Part shown: positions 8,922 through 16,111 of the stretch, one piece after another
How the letters are laid out: each line of letters begins with the position of its first letter
How positions within the stretch are numbered: the first letter of the stretch is position 1
The notes under the pieces: generated by a model
Seen by the model: only the letters and a program-made list of their open reading frames with translations
Database searches by the model: none
What the model was told of the DNA's origin: nothing
NCBI GenBank assembly: GCA_965198675.1
Contig: OZ240666.1
Coordinates: 620,001-684,000, forward strand
Direction: 5' to 3'
From: Prochloron sp965198675
GTDB taxonomy: Bacteria > Cyanobacteriota > Cyanobacteriia > Cyanobacteriales > Prochloraceae
Length of the DNA stretch: 64,000 nucleotides
Program-made: the position numbers and the translations under genes

Positions 8922-9247
8922 GAGAGTCTCAAACCCTATAGATAGCCATAAATTAGATTATATGACATTATTTGGGTTCATGAAAACAATAAAACTCTTG
9001 TCATTGGCAATTTGCTCCCGCCCGCGAATAAATTGCGGGCTAATATGGGAAGTCCCCCTTCGGGGACTATGATCGCCACTTACCATGAAGCACGTAGCAC
9101 GTAGGGTGGGCAATTTTGACACCGTTTGGCACCCTATAACGGGAGTAAATTGTTATTGCCCACCAGAGCGAGAGCAAGGCTCCGCTTCGCGAGCGCCTGT
9201 TATAATAATAACCGCAGATGAACGCTGATATTCGCTGATGTTTTTCT
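8922..9247. other. Gene-free stretch with repeat fragments
   Basis: It contains short palindromes (CGCCCGCGAATAAATTGCGGGC around 9017, and AAGTCCCCCTTCGGGGACT around 9050), a GTAGGGTGGGCAAT tract seen elsewhere in the window, and AACCGCAGATGAACGCTGAT upstream of the broken kinase. No gene is supported. Confidence 0.5.
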
Positions 9248-9621
9248 TTGTTATGTAGTCATTATGAAATAATCAAGAAGCTAGGAGAAGGTGGGTTTGG
9301 AGCTACCTATCTAACACAAGATACCCACTTACCGGATCGCCCCTATCGTGTAGTTAAGCACCTTAAAAATCAGAATACCACAGTTTTTACCGAAGCGAAA
9401 AGGCTTTTTGAACGAGAAGCCAAGATTTTATATGGTCTGAAACACCCCCAAATACCCCGTCTCTATGCTTATTTTGAGGAAAAGGGGAAATTTTATCTCG
9501 TCCAAGAGTATATCGAAGGTCATGACTTGAGTCTAGAAATTGTTGCCGAGAAACCTTGGGGTTTCGTTACCCTAGTGCTACTGAAGCTTTACAAGCTGTT
9601 CGTAAGGATTCAGGTGTGTAA
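9248..9621 (+). pseudogene. Serine/threonine kinase N-lobe fragment
   Basis: The start of a eukaryote-type protein kinase: glycine loop GEGGFGATY, a lysine strand YRVVKHLK, the helix-C glutamate in EREAKIL and the hinge LVQEYIEGHDL. After about residue 100 the catalytic C-lobe (HRD and DFG) is missing. In another frame (9565-9621) the sequence reads RYPSATEALQAVRKDSGV, the usual end of a cyanobacterial kinase domain, so an internal deletion and frameshift joined the two. The apparent TTG start also lacks the normal N-terminus. The fragment cannot be catalytically active and belongs with the WD40 part at 10204. Confidence 0.75.
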
Positions 9622-9804
9622 AATGAGCATATATCCCTATGAATGTCATTCTCCAAGAAGGCGATCGCTGTGAGCTTTATCAATCAAATAATACAGGAAA
9701 TTGTAGTCCAATAATTATTAGCCCTAGAATATTGTTTGCTATATCAGACTAGTTGTGCTAACCTCAGAGTATGAGTGAGCGTTGCCCAAAAATAAGATTC
9801 ACAG

Positions 9805-10122
9805 CAGGATATAACGTAGGGTTTGCTGCTGCGCTCTTTGAATCAGAAAGCAGAGCAATGGTGGTATTTCTTAGACCATCCCGAAATTCCACCGGATAAC
9901 AATTTGGCAGAACGCTTCATCCGTTTGGCTGTGACCAAGCGTAAAATTAGTGCTGGCTCTCGCTCGATGCAGCGCTTTGAGCAGACGGCTGGTTTACGAT
10001 CGCGTGATTCAAATTTGTCGGCGGCAGGGGCTTTCTTCCATGAAATTTTTCCGGCAAGCTTTGAGTGCTGCTGCTCATCCTTCCCAACCGAGACCTTCTC
10101 TTATTCCTAATTTCTCAACCTG
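9805..10122 (+). pseudogene. IS66-family transposase C-terminal remnant
   Basis: The segment encodes the IS66 C-terminal motif PPDNNLAERFIRLAVTKRK followed by SGSRS-like AGSRSMQRFEQTA. A frameshift near 9995 moves the remainder to another frame, where VIQICRRQGLSSMKFFRQAL and AAAHPSQPRPSLIP continue to a TGA at 10120. The N-terminus and catalytic DDE core are absent. It sits between the kinase and WD40 parts of a broken gene and is bracketed by the direct repeat CTGAAGCTTTACAAGCTG (9581 and 10121). Confidence 0.75.
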
Positions 10123-10203
10123 AAGCTTTACAAGCTGTTCGTTCCTATTCTCTTTCTCCTATAAGAACCAAAACACAACAACCTCAACCAACAACTATAG
10201 CCT

Positions 10204-11250
10204 ATGTTACCTACTCCTAAAATCCAGTCTACTATTATTTCTGCTCCTGCCAAACCAAAAGGTCAGCTCTCTCGTACTCTTCTGGTAGGGGCGATCTTAT
10301 TGGCAAGTAGTTTGTCGTCTTGTGTTTCTTCAATATATAATCCTCCAACTATATTATTACCAAGTCCTAATATATCTCTAGTTAACACCCTAAGAGGTCA
10401 TACCAACACGGTTAGGTCCGTAGCTATAAGTCCTGATAATACCACAATAGTGAGTGGTAGCTTGGATAAAACCATTAAAGTGTGGGACTTAGCTAAAGGA
10501 ACAGAGAAAGCAACTCTAAGAGGTCATAGCTTTGAGGTTTTGTCCGTAGCTATAAGTCCTGACAATAGCACTATGGTGAGTGGTAGTTACAAAACCATTA
10601 AAGTGTGGGACTTAAGAACAGGAAGAGAGAAAGCAACCCTAAGAGGTCATAGCAACTGGGTTACGGACCTAGCTATCAGTCCTGATAATAGCACTATTGT
10701 TAGTGGTAGCGACGACCATACTATTAAAGTGTGGGACTTAGCTACAGGAAGAGAGAAAGCAACCCTAAGAGGTCATAGCTCCACAGTTTGGTCCGTAGCT
10801 ATAAGTCCTGATAATAGCACTATAGTGAGTGGTAGCGCTGACAAAACTATCAAAGTGTGGGACTTAAGAACAGGAAGAGAGAAAGCAACCCTAAGAGGTC
10901 ATAGCTTTGACGTTTTGTCCATAGCTATCAGTCCTGATAATAGCACTATGGTGAGTGGTAGCTACAAAACCATTAAAGTGCGGGACTTAAGAACAGGAAG
11001 AGAGAAAGCAACCCTAAGAGGTCATAGCAACTGGGTTACGGACCTAGCTGTCAGTCCTGATAATAGCACTATTGTTAGTGGTAGCGACGACCATACTATT
11101 AAAGTGTGGGACTTAGCTACAGGAAGAGAGAAAGCAACCCTAAGAAGTCATAGCTCCACAGTTTGGTCCGTAGCTATAAGTCCTGATAATAGCACTATAG
11201 TGAGTGGTAGCGCTGACAAAACTATCAAAGTGTGGAAAGTTTCTCGTTGA
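10204..11250 (+). CDS. WD40-repeat protein, C-terminal part of a split kinase-WD40 gene
   Basis: A 348-residue chain with a hydrophobic segment at about 25-45 (LLVGAILLASSLSSC) and seven WD40 repeats of the type TLRGHSxxVxxVAISPDNSTIVSGSxDKTIKVWDL, forming one propeller. In cyanobacteria such propellers often follow a kinase domain and membrane segment in one protein. Immediately upstream, in a different frame, lies PEALQAVRSYSLSPIRTK, which looks like the kinase-propeller linker, so the present ATG is probably an internal start. Repeats 3-4 and 6-7 are nearly identical at DNA level (10647-10860 and 11025-11236), a recent internal duplication. It may still be translated as a free propeller, but expression is unknown. 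Confidence 0.7.
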   Translation: MLPTPKIQSTIISAPAKPKGQLSRTLLVGAILLASSLSSCVSSIYNPPTILLPSPNISLVNTLRGHTNTVRSVAISPDNTTIVSGSLDKTIKVWDLAKGTEKATLRGHSFEVLSVAISPDNSTMVSGSYKTIKVWDLRTGREKATLRGHSNWVTDLAISPDNSTIVSGSDDHTIKVWDLATGREKATLRGHSSTVWSVAISPDNSTIVSGSADKTIKVWDLRTGREKATLRGHSFDVLSIAISPDNSTMVSGSYKTIKVRDLRTGREKATLRGHSNWVTDLAVSPDNSTIVSGSDDHTIKVWDLATGREKATLRSHSSTVWSVAISPDNSTIVSGSADKTIKVWKVSR

Positions 11251-11337
11251 TCCCCCCCTTCCCCCCTTTGCGCTCTTTGCGAGTCTTTCGAGCGGCTACT
11301 TGGCGACTTGGCGCGAAACCCTCTTTGAGAATATAAT

Positions 11338-11438
11338 AAGCGCGATCGCGCGAACTAGATCTCTGGTGTGGTGGGCAATAACAACTTACTCTGTTGCTAG
11401 GGTACCAAACGTTTCCCTGATTGCCCACCCTACGAATT
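11338..11438. repeat. Dispersed repeat, copy 1 (AACAACTTACTCTGTTGCTA)
   Basis: Starts at a CGCGATCGCGCGAA palindrome and ends at GCCCACCCTACGAA. A near-identical copy lies at 13062-13155. No gene is seen. Confidence 0.7.
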
Positions 11439-11473
11439 AGGCGATCGCTAAAGAGCAAGCTTTAATAGCCGTA

Positions 11474-11731
11474 TTGAGATTGAATGTGGAGCAAACCATT
11501 TATAAATTTTGCGAACCTTGCGGTGAGACTACCCCTACACCAATTATAATTGAATCATTATCAGCTGGATCTGTGGGCTATGAAGACTATTGGCAAGTTG
11601 AAGTGAATGATTCTGGCGTGGATTTAGCTTATATTTTTATTGATTCTGGTCTTGGAAATCAGCCTATTAACTTAGCAGCTGTGAGTGGTTGTCCAGCGAG
11701 TAGCATTAGCACAGTATTACCAGGAGGGTAG
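11474..11731 (+). CDS. Hypothetical small protein, possibly 5'-truncated
   Basis: An 85-residue frame beginning at TTG 11474, without a ribosome-binding site. It contains CEPCGETTPTPIIIES and a beta-rich C-terminus ending SISTVLPGG. It has no signal peptide but the low-charge, Thr/Ser-rich composition of a secreted or lipoprotein domain, so the true N-terminus may have been lost to the repeat just upstream. I do not recognise the family. Confidence 0.35.
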   Translation: MRLNVEQTIYKFCEPCGETTPTPIIIESLSAGSVGYEDYWQVEVNDSGVDLAYIFIDSGLGNQPINLAAVSGCPASSISTVLPGG

Positions 11732-11808
11732 CCCTTAACCAGAATTGCGGGCGCTTGTAGGGGCGCGGATAAAACCCCTGATTTGGTTTCAATTGATGGG
11801 TGACACTC

Positions 11809-12048
11809 TCAGTCGTAGAAATACTTGGACCATATAGACGGCGAAATATATTGGCTAGCTTGCCTAAAAATACCTCTACAAGTTCCAGTATTTAGCTGTT
11901 GATGATTGGGAATGGTCAGAGTTTCGTTGCCCATTTCAGTTATTCGACGCATCTTGATGGGACTACCACGCTGACTGTGTACCTGAAAGCCAAACTTCTC
12001 AAGTATCTTAATAACTTCCAAACCGGATAATCGTTTTAATCTAGGCAT
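11809..12048 (-). CDS. hicA: HicA-family toxin with altered active site
   Basis: A small dsRBD-like protein of the HicA mRNA-interferase family: MPRLKRLSGLEVIKILEKFG, then SQRGSPIKMRR and TIPNHQQLNTGT. HicA toxins carry a catalytic His in the GSH motif of the second strand; here the codon is CCC (Pro), so RNase activity is probably lost. ATG 12048 is preferred over 12066 because it matches the family's start and overlaps the hicB stop by 8 bases, typical translational coupling. The C-terminus continues a few residues beyond the family norm. Confidence 0.75.
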   Translation of the reverse strand: MPRLKRLSGLEVIKILEKFGFQVHSQRGSPIKMRRITEMGNETLTIPNHQQLNTGTCRGIFRQASQYISPSIWSKYFYD

Positions 12049-12277
12049 ATTCTGGCTGGAGTTCAAAAGTTACGGTAAGAGAAGGTTTAGCCACCAAACC
12101 AAACTGAGTTGGATCTTCTCCCTCAAGATGTAGGCTAACAGCTTCAACAAGGTTTTGCGAAATTTCATCCAGTGTCATACCCTGAGTGACAACAGAGATT
12201 TCCATGCATTCAGCGAAATACCCCTTCTCATCATCAGGGCGAATAATGGCGTGGATGTTTTGTTGTAGACGGCTCAT
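12041..12277 (-). CDS. hicB: HicB-family antitoxin
   Basis: A 78-residue antitoxin of the HicB family with a partial RNase-H-like fold. It has IHAIIRPDDEKGYFAECMEI, then TQGMTLDEISQNLVEAV, the usual substrate-mimic half. It lacks a C-terminal HTH or RHH DNA-binding domain, as is common for short HicB_like antitoxins. It is upstream of hicA and overlaps it, the hicB-hicA order seen in cyanobacteria. A purine-rich GAGTAAAT lies before the ATG. It should neutralise its toxin, although that toxin appears defective. Confidence 0.8.
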   Translation of the reverse strand: MSRLQQNIHAIIRPDDEKGYFAECMEISVVTQGMTLDEISQNLVEAVSLHLEGEDPTQFGLVAKPSLTVTFELQPEYA

Positions 12278-12380
12278 TTTAGATTTACTCCTATTACACT
12301 ATTATATGATAGTTGGTTTGAATTTAACCACGAAGGACAGGGAACACAGGGAATAATAGCGCTATATTAACGAAAGGCGT

Positions 12381-12386
12381 TATAAT
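12381..12386 (+). promoter_or_regulatory. TATAAT box next to higB
   Basis: TATAAT lies only 6 bases before ATG 12393. If it is used as a -10 element, the higBA transcript would start at or within a few bases of the start codon and be nearly leaderless. No convincing -35 was seen. Confidence 0.35.
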
Positions 12387-12392
12387 TCATAC

Positions 12393-12674
12393 ATGATCAC
12401 TTCCTTCAAGTGCAAGGAAACAGAAAAAATATTTCACGGTAAGTTTTCTCGCAAATTGCCACAGAATATTCACAGGATAGCTGCTCGTAAGCTAGAGCAA
12501 CTCAATGCTGCCACTCTTCTTGAAACTCTGCGTGTTCCACCTGGCAATAGGCTCGAAGCACTGAGCCACGATCGCAAGGGGCAATACAGTATTAGAATCA
12601 ATAATCAATGGCGATTGTGTTTTATTTGGCGTGATGGTAATGCTCAATGCGTAGAGATAGTTGACTATCATTAA
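12393..12674 (+). CDS. higB: HigB/RelE-family toxin
   Basis: A 93-residue ParE/RelE-superfamily toxin of the HigB type, expected to cleave mRNA on ribosomes. It reads MITSFKCKETEKIFHGKFSRKLP, then PGNRLEALSHDRKGQYSIRI and NNQWRLCFIW with the terminal VEIVDYH; these are the hallmark strands of the fold, and the Arg and His residues needed are present. It precedes higA, the order typical of HigBA. The stop is 10 bases before the antitoxin ATG, implying coupled translation. Confidence 0.85.
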   Translation: MITSFKCKETEKIFHGKFSRKLPQNIHRIAARKLEQLNAATLLETLRVPPGNRLEALSHDRKGQYSIRINNQWRLCFIWRDGNAQCVEIVDYH

Positions 12675-12684
12675 GGTGAAACTT

Positions 12685-12984
12685 ATGACCAAACGTGATT
12701 TTCCCCCTATACATCCTGGTGAAATCTTATTAGAAGATTTTCTGAAACCGATGAATATTAGTCAGTATTCTTTGGCTCAAGGGATAGGAGTACCATCCCA
12801 TCGCATTAATGAAATTGTCCATGGGAAAGGGAGTATTACAGCAGATACTGCTCTACGACTGGGACGCTTCTTTGGGATGGAAGCACAATTTTGGATGAAT
12901 ATCCAAACAAGATATGATCTTGAAATTACACGGGAGGTATTGTCTGACAGATTAAACCAAGAAGTCCGAGTTTATTCTGCTTGA
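12685..12984 (+). CDS. higA: HigA-family antitoxin (XRE-type HTH)
   Basis: A 99-residue helix-turn-helix antitoxin: PPIHPGEILLEDFLKPMNIS, then SLAQGIGVPSHRINEIVHGK as the recognition helices and ADTALRLGRFFGMEAQFWMN. This is the VapI/HigA signature. ATG 12685 (MTKRDF) gives the family start; the earlier in-frame codon at 12661 lies within higB. It should bind HigB and repress the operon promoter. The module looks intact. Confidence 0.88.
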   Translation: MTKRDFPPIHPGEILLEDFLKPMNISQYSLAQGIGVPSHRINEIVHGKGSITADTALRLGRFFGMEAQFWMNIQTRYDLEITREVLSDRLNQEVRVYSA

Positions 12985-13061
12985 CATTACCCTGGGTAGG
13001 GTGGTCAAGATGAATTTGACCAATTTTCTGTACTAGAGCTACAGAATCTTCCCAACCAAAA

Positions 13062-13155
13062 GCGATCGCGCGAATTAGCCCTCTGGTTCGGCGAGGAATA
13101 ACAACTTACTCTGTTGCTAGGGTACTAAACGTTTCCCTGATTGCCCACCCTACGA
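13062..13155. repeat. Dispersed repeat, copy 2 (AACAACTTACTCTGTTGCTA)
   Basis: Matches 11338-11438 with a handful of substitutions and is followed by a CTCTGCGCCTCTGCGCCTCT tract. It lies between higA and selD. Confidence 0.7.
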
Positions 13156-13227
13156 ACTCTCTCTGCGCCTCTGCGCCTCTGTGTGAAACTCAAATAAAAT
13201 TGGCGGGCGGTAAGACGGGAATATTTT

Positions 13228-15468
13228 CTACCCAGTAAGGGATATATTTCCTGGGGAAGGGCGCGTTATTCGACCAATAATAGAACTATGGGTTAAACCT
13301 GCTGATTTTAAAGCAATGATACATTCAGAAGCTTTGGCTTCATCAATTGTAGCTAAAAGCCCTCCAGAAGTTTGAGGGTCAAAAAGCAAGGGATATTGGG
13401 CAAATTTTTGCCCTCTCTCTACATTATCAATATAATGAGATGCATGTAAATTCTGTGGTTGCAACTCACTATAAATTCCCATCTCTACTGTTTCTAACGC
13501 CCCAGGTAAAATGGGAATTGCTTCTAAATCTAATTCTACCCTAACTCCAGAAGCTTTAACCATTTCTACTAAATGCCCCAAGAGTCCAAAACCGGTAATA
13601 TCGGTACAAGCAGTTGCTCCCTGTTGGCGCAATATTTGCCCTGCCCCGCCGTTAGAAAGTAACATTGATGCTACTGCTCCATCGATCCAGCGACCTTTAG
13701 CTAGGGACTTCATATCCGCAGCAAAGAGGGTACCTGTACCGATCGCCTTGGTTAAAACCAGCACTTGACCTGGTTTCATACCGCTTTTACGCAGGATTTT
13801 ATCCTCATCAACTACGCCATTACAAGACAAGCCAAAAGCTAATTCTGCCCCGGCGGTAGTATGACCTCCAACTAACACTGCTTCACTTTTATGTAATATT
13901 TCTGTCGCACCGGATAATAATTGATAGAGAGTCTCTTCTATTTTGGCTGTATTACCGAAGGGTATTGTAGCCACTGCCAAAGCAGTTTGGGGAGTAGCCC
14001 CCATGGCAAAAATATCGCTCAAACAGTGATTGGTAGCAATTTGACCGAAGACAAAGGGGTCGTTAATTAAACTGGGAAAATAATCGATGGTATGAACCAT
14101 CAATTTACCAACCGGGACTTGAATTACGGCCCCATCATCTGGTTTGTTTATACCAATAATTATAGCATTATTTTGCTCAATTGTCAACCGCTGCAAAACT
14201 TTTTCTAAGACAGTACTTCCTACCTTAGAACCGCAACCTTTACAATGATGGGTTGTGGGTTCTGGGTTGTGGTTTTTTGGTGGATGCTTGGAAGCTGACA
14301 TGGGGGGTAAATGACTGAAGCGATGCATGAATTTACGGTCAATGTAATCTTTCCACTGCCATAATAAAGAAGATTGCCACCCAAAAGAAAACCAAGAGGC
14401 GATCACTAAGAGTGGCGCTGTCGCGATCGCCTTTTTATCTCCGGTTCCAATTAAACCCAAAAAGCGTTTTTGAGGTTCATAAGGTTGAAGTTTTTTTCCT
14501 TGGAGAATACGCTGTAAATTGACAAATAAAGGCTTTCCCTGACGCACTGCAAACACCCCCGCTTTGGGACGGGCATAATTTTTCATTGTTCCAATATCCC
14601 CGGTAGCAAAAATATGGGGGTGGAAGACACATTGGAGGGTATCTTCTACTAAAATAAAGCCCTGGGAGTCTACAGTCAAACCCGAGTCTTTTATCCAACT
14701 AGGAGCAGAAGCTTGAGTCACCCAAAAGAGGTTATCGCACTCTACATTCAATCCCGAGTCGCAGATAACTCTATCCCTTTGGACCTCAATTACTCGAGTT
14801 GATAAATGGAGTTGAATTCCCCTTTGTAATAATAGCTCCTTTAATCGCCTACTCACCCATTCATTGTGAGCCGGTAATAATTTATTTTTTCCGTGAAAGA
14901 GATGAATTGTCAAGGAAGCACTGGGATTAATTTTCCGCAAACGAGCATTTATATTTACAGCTAATTCTACTCCCCCAGCACCTCCACCTACAAGAGCAAG
15001 AGTGAGAGATTTATGGGGGTTTTCTGTAAAAGCTGTTACTATATCATTCCAAGCTTGGAGAAACAGGGGAACTGGTTTAGCAGGAATGGCGTATTCTTTC
15101 GCACCTGGAACCTCCATGGTTGCTGGAGTACTCCCGATATCTAAAGATAAATAATCGAAAGCAACAGGAGGATGATTCTGACAGAGTACTCGATTCTGAA
15201 CTAAATCCAAACCTATGGCTTGATCTAAATATAACATAGCTCCAGCAAATCCAGCGAGACGACGCAAGTCAATATGAGTTTCATCGTAACTGTAGAAACC
15301 CGCTACATGACCTGGTAACATTCCCGAATAGGGAGTGTGGGAAGTATCGGTAATGAGGGTGAGACGGACACCTGGAATGGGTTGCATACCCCAAAGTTTG
15401 AGGGCGATCGCGTGACTGTGACCTCCACCTATCAGTACCAAATCTTTCACAATCGGATGTTGCTGCAT
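13228..15468 (-). CDS. selD: Selenide,water dikinase fused to an NDH-2-like FAD oxidoreductase
   Basis: A two-domain protein of 746 residues. The N-terminal about 380 residues form a pyridine-nucleotide-disulfide/NDH-2-like oxidoreductase: FAD loop LVLIGGGHSHAIAL, NAD loop LVGGGAGGVELAV and ATGDIG near its end. The C-terminal about 340 residues are selenophosphate synthetase, with catalytic KGCGSKVG retaining the equivalents of E. coli Cys17 and Lys20, the glycine-rich VLVGGHTTAGAEL, and DITGFGLLGHL. It makes selenophosphate for tRNA selenouridine or selenoproteins; this fusion is known in cyanobacteria and the oxidoreductase partner's role is unclear. ATG 15468 (MQQHPIV) is chosen; the frame runs on upstream into an IS remnant with no stop, so 15750 would give a spurious 94-residue extension. 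Confidence 0.88.
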   Translation of the reverse strand: MQQHPIVKDLVLIGGGHSHAIALKLWGMQPIPGVRLTLITDTSHTPYSGMLPGHVAGFYSYDETHIDLRRLAGFAGAMLYLDQAIGLDLVQNRVLCQNHPPVAFDYLSLDIGSTPATMEVPGAKEYAIPAKPVPLFLQAWNDIVTAFTENPHKSLTLALVGGGAGGVELAVNINARLRKINPSASLTIHLFHGKNKLLPAHNEWVSRRLKELLLQRGIQLHLSTRVIEVQRDRVICDSGLNVECDNLFWVTQASAPSWIKDSGLTVDSQGFILVEDTLQCVFHPHIFATGDIGTMKNYARPKAGVFAVRQGKPLFVNLQRILQGKKLQPYEPQKRFLGLIGTGDKKAIATAPLLVIASWFSFGWQSSLLWQWKDYIDRKFMHRFSHLPPMSASKHPPKNHNPEPTTHHCKGCGSKVGSTVLEKVLQRLTIEQNNAIIIGINKPDDGAVIQVPVGKLMVHTIDYFPSLINDPFVFGQIATNHCLSDIFAMGATPQTALAVATIPFGNTAKIEETLYQLLSGATEILHKSEAVLVGGHTTAGAELAFGLSCNGVVDEDKILRKSGMKPGQVLVLTKAIGTGTLFAADMKSLAKGRWIDGAVASMLLSNGGAGQILRQQGATACTDITGFGLLGHLVEMVKASGVRVELDLEAIPILPGALETVEMGIYSELQPQNLHASHYIDNVERGQKFAQYPLLFDPQTSGGLLATIDEAKASECIIALKSAGLTHSSIIGRITRPSPGNISLTG

Positions 15469-15593
15469 GGGAAAATATAAGCTATAATAACTATAGTAGA
15501 ATAGAGTAGTGTGTGTTAGGGCGCGAAGACCTATTTTTTTAACCGCAGATGATTGCTTCGCAATAGGGGGGGGGACTAAGGGGGGGGGTTCTC

Positions 15594-15714
15594 GATGAGC
15601 TTCGTAGTTTTCGATAAACTGACGAGAACAATTGACACAGATATAGTTCTGTTTCCCTTGTCTGTTTTTTCCGTTTTTGCGGATCTGCTCTGATTTACAG
15701 TCCGGACATTGCAT
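15594..15714 (-). pseudogene. IS1-type transposase N-terminal zinc-ribbon remnant
   Basis: About 40 residues reading MQCPDCKSEQIRKNGKNR, then YICVNCSRQFIE: a zinc ribbon with two CxxC pairs as at the N-terminus of IS1-family transposases. The rest of the element is gone. It is by chance in frame with selD. Confidence 0.65.
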
Positions 15715-15799
15715 AGCTACTACCTTCCCATTCATGTCTCTATTATGCAACGCCGCTCATCGATAGCCTGCTAAGGGGCGGCCGCCCCTTAGCAGGGGT

Positions 15800-16066
15800 G
15801 AAAACCACAGATGACGGTGGTAAGAAAGTCAATGGACGGAATCTTGCCGATAGTACATCGGCCCGAATGCTCAAAGCCTTACTAGCTTTCCTGAACCGAC
15901 TCTGGAACACATTTGGGCCGACCTTGGCTATCGTGGGGATAGGTTGCAGCGTGTGGCTGACGGATGTGAACTCGATTTTGAAGTAGTTGAACGCAGACGC
16001 TGGGTTGTTGAGCGCACCTTTGCGATGTGGGGTAAGCATCGGCGCTTGAGGCGATCCGGAACGGAT
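15800..16066 (+). pseudogene. IS5-type transposase C-terminal remnant
   Basis: Fragments in two frames resemble an IS5/IS4-type DDE transposase: TTDDGGKKVNGR (family form DGGKKVKGRKR), then FPEPTLEHIWADLGYRGDRL, and at the end RRRWVVERTFAMWGKHRRLR, which contains the catalytic-Glu helix motif. Frameshifts separate the parts and the N-terminus is absent. Position: between selD and cobN, both on the opposite strand. Confidence 0.65.
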
Positions 16067-16111
16067 CCGCTACGCGGCGCGCCAGGTTGCTGTCGGTGGG
16101 CAATGCCCACC

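Noticed and set aside
13228..15468. Selenocysteine at the SelD active site
   Set aside because: The catalytic position is encoded as Cys and there is no in-frame TGA.
15469..15750. Extra N-terminal domain of SelD
   Set aside because: The sequence is an IS1 remnant followed by low-complexity translation; the conserved protein starts at 15468.
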